A stretch of DNA of 64,000 nucleotides from Pseudoscleropodium purum (Eukaryota; Streptophyta; Bryopsida; Hypnales; Brachytheciaceae), in contig OZ017795.1 in NCBI GenBank assembly GCA_963969395.1, positions 1,426,001 through 1,490,000 of the forward strand, written 5' to 3'. Under the pieces are notes generated by a model, which had not been told where the DNA came from, did not search any database, and saw nothing but the letters and a program-made list of their open reading frames with translations. Shown here in pieces: positions 24,030 to 34,285 of this stretch (position 1 is its first letter; every line of letters starts with the position of its first letter). A program made the position numbers and the translations under genes.

Positions 24030-24393
24030 AGCCATACAACTCTAACATTGCAGCCATTAGTAAAGGATACTTGGACGTCCAATCTGCGATCGCCTTCTCC
24101 ATCTCGACTGCCTTCTACATTGCATTCATGGCCTGACGAGATGCCCTCTGGTCCTCGTTGAATCGGACTTGAGGCCTGACCGCTAAATGCTTCTTCATCG
24201 CTCGCTCGTTCTTATTCTGCTCACAAATTGTAGCAGCTCGATTGGCTGTGGAGATGCGTTCAAGCTCGCGCTCCCTCTCTAGCTCCCTCTCCCTTTCCAG
24301 TTCTTTCTCCCTCGCAGCTTTGGCAATGATGTCACAATGCTTGCTCATCAACTCAGCCTGACGCAACAAGTTTCTCTCATTTTGGTTCTCCAT
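24030..24393 (-). pseudogene. Family 1 coiled-coil gene, broken copy
   Basis: Begins MENQNERNLL at the conserved ATG (24391-24393) and continues with AELMSKHCDIIAKAAREK and an expanded ELERERELERERE helix. A premature TAG follows RQAMNAM (complement of about 24112-24114). Downstream the reading frame is still recognisable (KAVEMEKAIADWTSK) but decays with further stops. The splice acceptor used by sister copies (GTTGCAG) reads GTTGCAA here. Promoter and 5' exon sequence survive to about 24850. Left-arm counterpart of the broken copy at 54541. Confidence 0.8.
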
Positions 24394-24896
24394 GGACGGA
24401 TCTGGAAGTACGTCGACAATGGCCTTAGTTGATGCAACCAGCAAACGCTAGCTCCAACATTGCAACAAAAACAATCAATTCAAACATGACTTGCAGAATT
24501 GAAAGGTCTCCTAGTGCTATCGTTAACTACTCTAATTCATTCCAGCATCACTAGCGGCACCACCAATGATGTCGAGTAAACTCAAGACAAAATTTAAATG
24601 AGCTGAAGGTTGAAAGTACCTTTTGCAATGACCCTACGTACTTTAGAAGCGATTTAGTGCAGTTGGACTCGTGGAGCGCCTTCAAAGCACAAATCACTAA
24701 AAAATGTTTCAATCTCTGGTTGGAACCACTGACCCTTTTATTTGCCTTCCCAACTCCCGAGACCATCCATTGTTCTTTGCCATGAACCCGTTGGCTAGAT
24801 TGGCCTCAAATAAGAGACTATCGAGGCTAATAACGTTAATTTTGTTAAATTGGCGATATTCCATTCCTTTTTCACACGGTTCAAGAAGGGTGGACT

Positions 24897-25165
24897 GAAC
24901 CAAAAATCTATCCCTATCCTAGTTTGCAACTTGAAATTACACCGCGATAAAGATATATGTCACAATTTTTAGCTTGACTATGAAAGCATTGGGTACATAG
25001 ACTCATGGAGTAGCTAGAAATCTGAAATTTGAACCAAAAATCTATCCCTGTCCTAGTTTGCAACCTGAAATTATACCTTCGTAAAAATGTAACACAATTT
25101 TTAGCTTGACTATGAAAGCCATGAACACATTGACTCATGAAGTTTAAGTAGCTAGAAATCTGAAA
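24897..25165 (+). repeat. 134-bp tandem duplication
   Basis: Two adjacent copies begin GAACCAAAAATCTATCCCT at 24897 and 25031 and end near TAGCTAGAAATCTGAAATTT. The right arm has one copy (about 53900-54045). Confidence 0.85.
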
Positions 25166-25679
25166 TTTGCACCACAATAGGAAGTAGAAGTTGCATCACA
25201 TCATCAATTATCTTGGTATGGTTTCTGATAAAGCCTTAATCTCATGGTCAATTACAACTTACAAACGATTGCAATAAACGATTGCATGTATAGTGATGCA
25301 AACAAGTTGCAAAAATCCTAGGCATGCAGTGGGCACAGAACCAATGCACACCTCCGGAAAAACCGTTGCACGAATTCTATCGAAAAATCGAAAAATATTG
25401 CAATCTAAATGGTTGCAAATACATTGCACAATGTTGCACCATACACTATTGTAATCTGCTACTAAGTTTTTAGCGGCCACTGTAAAACCGTTCCAAAAAC
25501 AATTGCAATCAATCTTCTAGGCAAGTACTGTAATCATCGTATAGAATGTGGCCTGAAGATGTAAATTGCAAAATCTTCTGTTTCCGAATCTTGTCACAGT
25601 CATGAAATGGACAATACTAGCTACTTGATTGTAAGCCTTGCAACTGAGATCAACATTTTGTCATTGATTGACAAAGGAA

Positions 25680-26117
25680 CTACATAATTGATATAAGGAA
25701 TTCTTTGACGTTGTCCTCAATCTCCTCAACCAACTGGTGACCAGTCTTGTCCTCAACAACAGTTCAGGAGCTCGAGCCAACTAACTTCGAAGTCTCACCC
25801 ATGAGCACGGGAGAATTGAAGCTAACGTTTGCAATCTCGACCGCCTTCTTCATTGTGTTCATGGCACAATGGGATGCCCTCCGACCCGTCTTCTTGAATA
25901 AGCGTTGTTGCCTGATCGCTGAACGCTTCTTCCTTGCTCGCTTACTCTCATGACTGTCCAAGAGATTCTGCTCAGCAGCTGCTGCATCTCGTGCGGTTTT
26001 GGCGATGCGTTCAAGCTCGCGCTCCCTTTCCTGCTCCATCCACTTGGCAGATTTGGCAATGATGTCACCATGCTTGTTCATCAACTCAGCTCGACGCAAC
26101 TCGTTTCGGTTCTCCAT
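25680..26117 (-). pseudogene. Family 1 coiled-coil gene with one nonsense codon
   Basis: Starts MENRNELRRAELMNKHGD at the conserved ATG (26115-26117). The central helix (KWMEQERERELERIAKTAR) and basic segment (RARKKRSAIRQQ) are intact. After SKLVGSSS a TGA replaces the CGA Arg codon of sister copies (at 25764-25766), a C-to-T change at a CpG. The frame is otherwise open to the family's normal end (KEFL.SIM, TAG at 25680-25682). It makes at most a truncated protein of 117 aa. Its 5' intron is fused directly to Family 2 sequence at 26338, so its promoter and first exon are gone. Confidence 0.85.
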
Positions 26118-26337
26118 GGACAACGGACTTGGAGGTACGTAAGTCGACAGTGGCCCTTGTTAATGCAATTAACAAACTCCAGATGCAACACTGCAACATG
26201 AACAATCAAATCGGTTCAAACATGAATTACCAAACTTGGAGTTAAGGTCTCTTTGGAGTCAAGGTCTCCTAGTGCTGTCACTGACAGTCATGCATTATAT
26301 CGACAAAAAGTAATTCCAGCATCACCAACTACACCAC

Positions 26338-26774
26338 ATACAAAGCAGGCGGGGGATCAGGGAGGGCATTCTTCTCGGGGTCCAGCGGATGTAGGAGTTG
26401 AACATTCTCCGACTTTCATTGAGCCACATCTTACTGTTTACATGGAAAGCGAGGAGGAACTTGAGTCCAAGCAAAAATCTTCGGAACCTGCAGTGGATCA
26501 GCCAAACCGGGTTGAGCACCAAGAAGCAGGACAGTCCTCTTAGGGTACAATAGATGCAAGTACTATGCATCCACCGACTTCCAGTGAGCCTCGTCTAGTT
26601 GTTGAGATTGAAAGCAACGAGGAACTAGTTGCGCCAGTCGGTGCAAAGTCGGGTATACGACGCAGACGAGGGGACCCATTCCGAAATCCTCGTCAGGGTG
26701 GGCGGGGTAGGGGACGAACGGGACCGCATGAAAATCGTGCTCGTCGGAGTCTCGAACTCAATCGTTACGCTTGA
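26338..26774 (+). pseudogene. Family 2 disordered protein gene, broken copy
   Basis: Aligned with 51325-51750, this copy lacks the MDQ start. The sequence switches from Family 1 intron to TKQAGDQGG at 26338. The frame has a TAG after HQEAGQSS (26541-26543) and then continues in frame through HPPTSSEPRLVVEIESNEEL and the basic RGG-like tail (RRRRGDPFRNPRQGGRGRG) to TGA at 26774. Missing start, missing promoter and one nonsense codon make it a pseudogene. Confidence 0.82.
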
Positions 26775-28828
26775 ACGCAACTCCTCATGAGGACACCATT
26801 AAGTTGTAATCTCCCCCGTCGGTAGTTAAGAATTCTATAAATGCCTGGGTTCAATTCTTCCTCGGGAGCAAATGCGTGGCGCGCAAATTACAAGGACTGA
26901 TCACTTGCTCGATATATTCCGCGACAACAAGCGGTTAAGTGTTTACTTTTTGTTTTCATGTACATGTGTTGTTAGTGTTGAGATTGGTGTTCAGGTTAAT
27001 TTAGGTCATGAGTTCTGGTTTGGTTTCCACAACGTACTGTTTGCTGTGGCTTGTCGATAATTACTAATATATAGTGATTTGAATTGAATTCATTTGAATG
27101 TATTGTCCTGCCAACTACTTAGTCTGTTTGCATTTGCTTATAATCTCGGATCGATGCTATCTCCATGCATTCTCGTGCTCGACTACGTACACTTTGACAA
27201 TTGTACTGCATGGTAGACTTAAACCTTAATTAAGTTGAATAAAGTTGGAGATTTTTTTCCAATTAATAGTAAGTTGTGAACCAGCCCCTATTGGGTCCAG
27301 ATCGATCATCCTTCGGAATTTCATTGTGTTTTTTTGTTCTCGCGTATTCCTGAGGACGCACATCCAACAGAAAGGAATTGGTGTAAACTTTGGTTTACTT
27401 CGACTTTCATATTAACGTCAATTTCGTTAAAATAGAGAAAACTTTATTGAAATGGCATGGGGGAGCCAAAGAGAGGACAGGAACGTACGGCCAGATTTTG
27501 GGAGCCGAAATGGAGTGTGGTGGGAAATTTTAATGAAGGGTTCGGAAATCGAGGTCATGCATCTCCTTTAATTGCTCGGTAATGAAGCCACGATTGACCA
27601 TATATTATGTAATACAAGATGAAGTTGAATCGATTTGGGTTGAGTTTCGCGTTTTCTTTCATACTGATAGAACTGGCACAGGAATAAAAGCTAATTGAGG
27701 CAGTGTGGAATTTACCAAGTCAGTGTACTGTAGTCTCATTAATTTTCAATCACGACTACCAAGCTCATCACGCGAACGAGCTACAACGACTCACACATTG
27801 CCCACACGGTTCCTTCCTCGTGCAAAAAAAGAATCACTTGCAAAGGCTCCAAACAATCCCAAAGGGAATACAAATCCGCCCTAATCATCTCGTAGCAGAA
27901 GTGGATGCAAAGCTGCCAAGGGAGCATGCATTTGATTTTTACTTTCAAGGAAGAGACTACAAGTTTGCATTTGGAGTTTGTGCATTATTATTTCCCTTGT
28001 GCAATCTAAGAGAGAATACATTCAATACTTTTGTGTTGAAACTGGATAGTAGTGTTTTGTTTGGCTACATTGATATGCTTTCACATTTTCACTTGCCGTG
28101 GCCTCTAACAAGTAACAACATCAAGTATAGATATCACGATAACTCAAATCTCTCTGGATTTAAACTTAAATGCAAATATTTTGCACTCAGAATCCAAAAC
28201 TAGGATTTAATAACTTGTGTCCAGGATTTGTTCCATATTGGTTTACTCAACAGACCAAAGGTATGAACACCCGAATTCATCACCCGAAAATGGTCAGAAT
28301 GCATTCACTTCAAGTGGCGATTCTGTGAGCCCCATACTTTAGTACTGCAAATTTAATCAGGGCAGCTGTAATTTATGAATGTACCCGAGGGAAACACCCA
28401 TGCAGGTTCAGAGGATCAGCTGTCGTGAGTTACATTTCACAAAAAATAACAGCTTCATTGGATAAGAAGGCTTTCAAAGTGATCACTCTTCATTCTCTGC
28501 AATGGCAAGCTTGCAATAAATAAAGTACACCATCCGTAGATGTTGATCATATCACCGCCAGGTTAGCTAGTTTTTGCCAACTCGGGCTGTATGTTGCTGT
28601 CGTCGACTTTAATCCTCAGATGTAGGACTGAGATGGCGCCTGGACTAAAACAATGAATATTCAACTGAATCTATAGAATGTCCAGGATTCTACGTGTTCT
28701 CCGATCGATTCTAACCCACTGAGAAACTCTAGTTGAATAAGGCGAAACTACAATACATTCGAGACCTATTTAGGCTCCTCAGGCGTTTGTAAAGAACAGA
28801 GCGAAAATGATCTACCTTCTGTACATTG
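26775..28828. other. Left-arm non-coding duplicated DNA
   Basis: Matches 49000-51300 inverted. It contains the Family 2 3' end (GGAGCAAATGCGTGGCGCGC near 26866) and further sequence whose open frames differ between arms (for example 27703-28203). Because the frames are not preserved, I treat it as non-coding. Confidence 0.6.
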
Positions 28829-29523
28829 TCACATGCGTCGAGAGTACCCCGAACCTCTACAATTTTTGCAAAGGATTAGGCCTGCCAACCACAAAGAAAC
28901 AATTTTTTCCATCAGCTTAATATGAAAAATGAAATTGTTTAGTCCATCAGCTTCAATTTCTCACATTTAATCCCACACCAACCAAGGCACCAACTACAAT
29001 AGCGTAACTACATAGGGTGTTAAGGTCGTACAGGAAACTATTTTGTGGCTTCACTAGCAAAGTGAATGATCGGAGATGAGCTTTCAACTGACTCAACTTG
29101 ATTAGTCCAGGGGGGCTTAGCACTTCAACCCATTGGTATAGGCGCAGTTAGTTTACTTATCCCAAATTAAAGTGCTTAGTTAATTGGTGGAAAATTTGTG
29201 AATGTACCTTCAATCCCAGTTAACTAGCAACGTATTTGCTAAGTGAACGAATTTGGTCAGCGCTCAAAAATACAACTAATTTCAATCCACCATGTATTGC
29301 GCTACTTGCTCGATGAGGGAGAGGCCATAAAACTGAATATGGAATGCAAATTCTATGAATAAACTTGCTTCTAAAGTATCTCCAGAAACTCGTGCAAAAT
29401 CACAACAGGAGAGATTTCTGAAAAGAAAGACAATCATACCCGCTCCTTTGCAGACACGACAATCCGTAAGCCCATTCTCTATTTTCATTTTCCCGTCTAA
29501 GCAGAATACACATTTTGTACCTC
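28829..29523 (-). pseudogene. Cysteine-rich zinc-finger gene, 5'-truncated copy
   Basis: Contains only the last two coding exons of the gene complete at 46730-48612: 29440-29523 ([14 protein letters not shown]...DCRVCKGAG) and 28829-28881 ([19 protein letters not shown]). Both splice sites are kept and one residue differs (MKIENG against MKTENG). Homology continues through the upstream intron and stops near 29775; exons 1 and 2 are absent. Without start, targeting peptide and first CxxC pair it is a fragment, though its exons are surprisingly well preserved. Confidence 0.85.
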
Positions 29524-29914
29524 CTGGTTCCAAAACATCAACATATAATTTAGAGATGCAATTTAGATTTGAGTTGACACAAAAGTACGGGATTATAGTA
29601 AAACTTTCGGGTAGAGTGCAGCTCAGCTCTCACCCAGTGCATGCTTTATGGAGTGGTGTGCACTCGCCCCAGATTTTCCTTACCTTAAAAACACACAGAG
29701 GGCAAAATTTGAACCGAACATAGTCACTGCACTGATTAATTCTGTTTTTTTGTATGATATACTACTTCCTTGGTTTAATACTGATTCAAACATCATGAGT
29801 TTTTTTATTGAAGTTTTTTTATTTTTGAGTGTTTGTAGGGCTTTCGGAAATGAACCTTAAATACACTAAAACTTAGAGATTAAATCACATTAAAAATTAA
29901 TTTACAAGAAATTT

Positions 29915-30925
29915 AGAGTAGATTTTGACAAGTCATAAATTGATTGGAGTTAAATGCACTTTATGTTCTTTAACCTCATATATCTCAAGTGACAATTTTT
30001 TGATTTTAGCATTTGAAAAGAGGATTGATTGACTTCAAATTATTTTCATAGTTTTAACACCCTCATGAAGAAACAATATAATCTTTGAATCCAGAAGTAA
30101 TGTTCTTGTGAACATTTCTTTTTTCCATGTGTTCTTTAACATTCTATTCTAAATTTGTATGGTTACAATTCAAGAACAATTGATATAATTGTTTAAAATG
30201 TTGACTCTTTTGTCAATTTAGAACAAATTTCAAGATGCTCAAAAAAGGTCTTACGCATGAAATAGGGGTTTATTAATGGTCCCTGTTGTGACCGGGTTGG
30301 CATGGTGTGTCAAGGTGGGGTTAGGGAGAGTCACTATGTCCACTTTACGAACTAAGCACACCAACACATCCAAATCCGAAAAACCAAAACCCCCATTGTA
30401 ACCCCCATTGTAAAAACCCCATTGGCCCAGTGTGCTGCACTGCTGTACCTCGAGTGTTGCAACGATTTTGATCAACTTTATTCCAAAGTGAAATGTGAAA
30501 TTGAATTAATTATATTTTTTGCAACAATTTTCAAATACATACTCAAGGCATGCAGAGACCTGGCCAAAGATTGAGTTTAATTACCACTTTACCAAGTTCT
30601 AAAAATCTCACCAGAATCAACAATAATTCAAGAGAATGTACATAGCGGTAGTTGCAACACAACATCAAGTAATGTTGCTATGGTTTTCTATAGGTTGGAA
30701 CACATGATCAATTTTTTGCAATGGTTTTCTATTGGTTCTGGACTTTGCCTTAAACTCATGGCCCATTTTACACTTGTCCATACCAAAGGTGCTACAAACT
30801 TGTTGCAGAAGTGGTGGGCACGAACCAAATGCATATCTAAGCAAAAATTATAGCAATCTCCAATAGTTGCAAATACCTTGCACAATGTTGCAGTAAACCA
30901 TTGCTACATTCTTACACAATAGGGT
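29915..30925 (+). repeat. Dispersed direct repeat D, copy 2
   Basis: Matches 19740-21065. It follows the break point of the left arm and precedes the 3' flank of the Family 1 copy at 31240. Confidence 0.75.
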
Positions 30926-31239
30926 CCAAGTTCCTGGCCAGTACCAAATTTTGCAACACGTACTTCTCTGTTGCCTAATCTAATACAGATCGATTGACTA
31001 ATCCTCAATTTCAGTGAATTTTCGGTAAATATTTCAATACTATGGCTTGTTGCAGGTTTCAGGATGCGCACCCAGGTATATAAATCCATAACTGGCCGAC
31101 CCTAGTTTGTGGCCTGAAGATAAATGTCACAATTTTCGGTTCAAGAATCTTGTCAAAGTAACAAAGTTGACGATACTAGCTATGTGACTGTAAGCCTTTG
31201 CAACGGAGATTAACACTTTGTCACTAATCGACTAGGGGA

Positions 31240-31668
31240 CTACATAATTGATTTAAGAAATTCTTTGACGTCGTCCTCAGTCTCCTCAACCAATTGGAGA
31301 CTGGCTCGCGAGCTCGAGCCAACCAACTTCGAAGTCTCAGCCGTGAACAAGGGAGAATCGGAGGTAACGTCCGCAATCTCGACCGCCTTCTTCATCGTGT
31401 TAATGGCACATCGGGATGCCCTCCAACCCGTCTTCTTGAATAAGAGCTGTTGCCTGATCGCTGAACGCTTTTTCCTTGCTCGCTCACTCTCATGACTGTC
31501 CAATAGATTCTGCTCAGCAAATGCTGCATCTCGTGCGGCTTTGGCGATATGTTCAAGCTCGCGCTCCCGCTCCAGCTCCATCCATTTGGCAGATTTGGCA
31601 ATGAGGTCGCCATACTTCTCCATCAATTGAGCCTTACGCAGTAGGTTTCCCTCGTTTCGGTTCTCCAT
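31240..31668 (-). CDS. Family 1 coiled-coil protein, intact frame (142 aa)
   Basis: Not a family I recognise. Starts MENRNEGNLLRKAQLMEKYG at 31666-31668; a longer upstream frame has no ATG. Order: charged N-terminus; helix KWMELERERELEHIAKAARD; DSHESERARKKRSAIRQQ; FKKTGWRASRCAMNTMKKAV; a Ser/Thr-rich linker (SKLVGSSSRA); and an acidic end (EETEDDVKEFLKSIM). It lacks about six residues of the linker found in sister copies (TVSEDMTG region), in frame. A 5' non-coding exon (donor CTCAG|GTAAAC at about 31872) and intron match the sisters, but the acceptor region reads GTTGCTAG. No Family 2 partner lies directly upstream. Probably nuclear or cytosolic by composition, with no signal or membrane segment. 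Confidence 0.6.
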   Translation of the reverse strand: MENRNEGNLLRKAQLMEKYGDLIAKSAKWMELERERELEHIAKAARDAAFAEQNLLDSHESERARKKRSAIRQQLLFKKTGWRASRCAINTMKKAVEIADVTSDSPLFTAETSKLVGSSSRASLQLVEETEDDVKEFLKSIM

Positions 31669-31872
31669 GGTCGGACTTGGCTGGTGGTACGTCGACAGTG
31701 GCACTAGCTAGCAACATGAACAATCAATTCGATCAAATTGACATGATTTACAGAACTGGAAGGTCTCCTAGTGTTGTCAATGACTCTGATTGGCAGTAAG
31801 TACGTAATTCCAACACACAAATGATCTAGTAAACCTAAGTCAAAAAATGAACCGATCGAAGGTCGAGTTTAC

Positions 31873-32080
31873 CTGAGACAATGGCCCTAGAAGCGATCTG
31901 GAGCCGTTGGACAAGTGTTACGCCTATGCTAGCCCAAACTTCAAAGCCCAAGACTCAAAAAAATGTTTCAGTTTCTGGTTGGAAACCCCTTTTATTTGCA
32001 TTCCCAACGGGCGAGACCATCCATTGCTTTCTCCCTGAACCTCCTTGCGAGATTAGCTTCAAATGCGAGACTACAGAGAC
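31873..32080 (-). promoter_or_regulatory. 5' exon and promoter block of the Family 1 gene at 31.2 kb
   Basis: Homologous to the 5' blocks at 24.65-24.85, 52.05-52.26, 54.1-54.3 and 55.65-55.9 kb. It carries the shared AAATGTTTCAGTTTCTGGTT and the CTTTTATTTGC string, whose complement (GCAAATAAAAG) may serve as the TATA element. Confidence 0.5.
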
Positions 32081-33211
32081 CAATGCAGTGAGCTCCAAGC
32101 ACAAGCATTTTAATTTTAGACCCTCATATTGCTCAAGTTGGCAATTTTATTGAACTCTTCAATTCCTTTAGTGCATCTTCTCCTTCAGCCTTCTACGTTC
32201 ATTTAGCGAACTTTTCAGGTATGCCATGCGCAAGTACTTGACTTAGCTTCTCCAAATTCTTGTCATTTCAATTTTGGCAGCCTTTTCGAATTAGCTGTTT
32301 ATCCTTGCTTTTTTTATCTTCTCGTCCTTCTTTACAAGTTGCAGTTTGCTGCTTCTCCTGCTCGCAACCTCCTGAAGCCGCTCCATCAGCAATGGATCAG
32401 CCCATCTAGGGCTGGGCAGCAGTCAATACCGGCTCCTCCAGCAATTGCAAGTAGCGTTGAATTACCAGGCAAATACGTGAGCTCGATAAAGTCCAATGCA
32501 TATATTATTGAAATTTGAATGCATATATGATTGATCTAGACTCGATAAATAACTGTATCCGTGCATCAGCTTAAATTAGTTTGGAATCTTTATTAAGTGC
32601 AGACCGAATTGCGAGTGATATTGATAGTCCGGTCGACTTGAGGATGCATTGGAAAAAATCATCCACCTAATCCAATCATCAAAAGATGGCCCGGTCCTAT
32701 ACCCTTCACAACTTCATTAACCAATACATCTAGATACATTGCAAAAGGAGAGCCCACTATGCAAGCTACGAGTTCATTCCAACTTACAGAACTGAATATC
32801 TGCTGGATTGGATCACTTGCAAAATACTGTAAGAAAAAAAGATGAACCCAAATGTGTCAATTTCGTTAAATTGGCGATATCCACAAGCCCATGCAATAGA
32901 ACCTAAGTGAGTTGCTCACACATCCAACTCATAAATCATGCCCTAAAACTAGAAACCTGAACTCTTAACCCCCACATGCAATTCCCCATAGAATCTTGAA
33001 AAGCAAGTCAATCAAGTTGATGAATATATGAAATACACAACAATATACATCACTAGAGTCGGATGGGCCTTATCGTTGCAAATGCCACGAATTCAATCGC
33101 TTTATAGCTAAATCAGACGTCCTAGCCACAATTCTTGGTCGTACATATGTCAGACCAACTAGCTTAATTAATCAACTACAATTCTACAAAGAATCTGCCT
33201 CCTCATCTTCA
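32081..33211. other. Intergenic DNA between gene clusters
   Basis: No gene supported. A TTTCGTTAAATTGGCGATAT motif occurs near 32861, the same motif seen near several Family 1 copies and at 36.3-37.1 kb. Confidence 0.45.
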
Positions 33212-33933
33212 TTAGATGTTGCGGTCATGTGGCTCGAGTTCAAGGTCAATAGGACTATCACGGCGAGGAACACGACCGCGGCCGTCGAGCAGTTGATATA
33301 CATACGGGAACGGCAAACCCAAAGGTATGACGATTCTCTTCCTCGGGACTCGACTTGCACCAACTGTCGGCAAAACTAGACACTCCTTGATGGAATTATT
33401 TTCTGGATTGGGTAAGGGCCTATTTTCAACACCGGCTCTAGAATAATTTAGAAGTGGGGGCTCCTCATCAGCTACTTCTGGGTTGCTATCTTCGACACAA
33501 ACTTCATGGGGTAGAGAATTGGTCGGAGGTTGTACGACGCTTGCATCGATGTTTGCAGGAGCCGGTACAAGAGCCACTACTGTAGACTGTCCTGGCTGGT
33601 TCGTTTGATCCACAAAAGGCTCCGCCTGCGTTGGTATTGATGACGGCTTACATCGATGTCTGCAGGAGCCTGTACAGGAGCCAGTACTATAGACTGTCCT
33701 GGTTAGTTCGTTTGATCCACAGAAGGCTCCGCCTACACTGGTATTGATGACGGCCCTGCCTGGTCCCTTTGATACACTGCAGTGACAGAAGGTTCCGCCT
33801 GTACTGGAGGTGCTGCGTGCTCGAGGAAGCTCTCGGATTCCGATGCTCTACGAATTCGACGTGGTGTGTGTTGCTTGCGACGTTGGGTTCCGCGTCGTAG
33901 AGACTGGGATGAGGAGGACTCCGGTGCGGACAT
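33212..33933 (-). pseudogene. Family 2-related gene, diverged, probably broken
   Basis: The 3' frame (33212-33613) starts MDQTNQPGQSTVV and shares DAS.VQPPTNS.PHEV with the Family 2 protein at 51325-51750, but the C-terminus differs (PLGLPFPYVYQLLDGRGR). Upstream, an ATG at 33931-33933 opens MSAPESSSSQSLRRGTQRRK, with a basic RRKQHTPRRIRR stretch resembling a nuclear signal. That frame then meets stops within three imperfect tandem copies of an AEP..DQTN coding segment (33590-33800). Either a short 133-aa protein is made from the inner ATG or the gene is a pseudogene; I favour decay. It faces away from the Family 1-like gene at 35044, as in the other pairs. Confidence 0.55.
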
Positions 33934-34285
33934 CTTGGACTGTAGATCGAGAAAACAAACACGAATCGGCACTCGATTCCCAAGCTCTCGATTGACCTTA
34001 CAACCTTCCTAAGGAGCCTATATTTCGATCAGACAAGATGATCAAGTAGTGATACTCGCGGGGATACTGGTTGACGTGAACTAAAAGCAGACAAGCTAGC
34101 TACAAACTCTTGCACGTTAAGCTAAACATTGCAAGTCAGATCATAACTCAAGAGAAGAGAAGGGCCAGGGCAAGAGTTCCACAGGAAACTGACGAATGCG
34201 GATATAAGGTGGGGAGAATGGAGATTTCTCGATTCAAATGCGGGTTTAAATGCCCATGCTTGGATGAAGCTCGGTCCTCATTGCC

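Larger units (their letters stand above)
24115..29775. repeat. Left arm of a large diverged inverted duplication
   Basis: Read on the minus strand, this arm is collinear with 47670-54890 on plus. In order it holds a zinc-finger gene fragment, Family 2 sequence, a Family 1 copy, intergenic repeats and a second Family 1 copy. Homology stops near 29775, beyond which the right arm continues into exons 1-2 of the zinc-finger gene and the left arm enters unrelated repeat sequence. The arms differ by many indels and substitutions, so the duplication is not recent. Confidence 0.8.

Noticed and set aside
27703..28203. 166-codon frame in the left arm
   Set aside because: The inverted copy at 49238-50080 does not preserve the frame or start, so coding function is unsupported.
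29282..29533. 83-codon frame starting [14 protein letters not shown]
   Set aside because: The apparent start lies in intron sequence; the coding part is exon 3 of the zinc-finger gene, and the remainder reads into the next intron.
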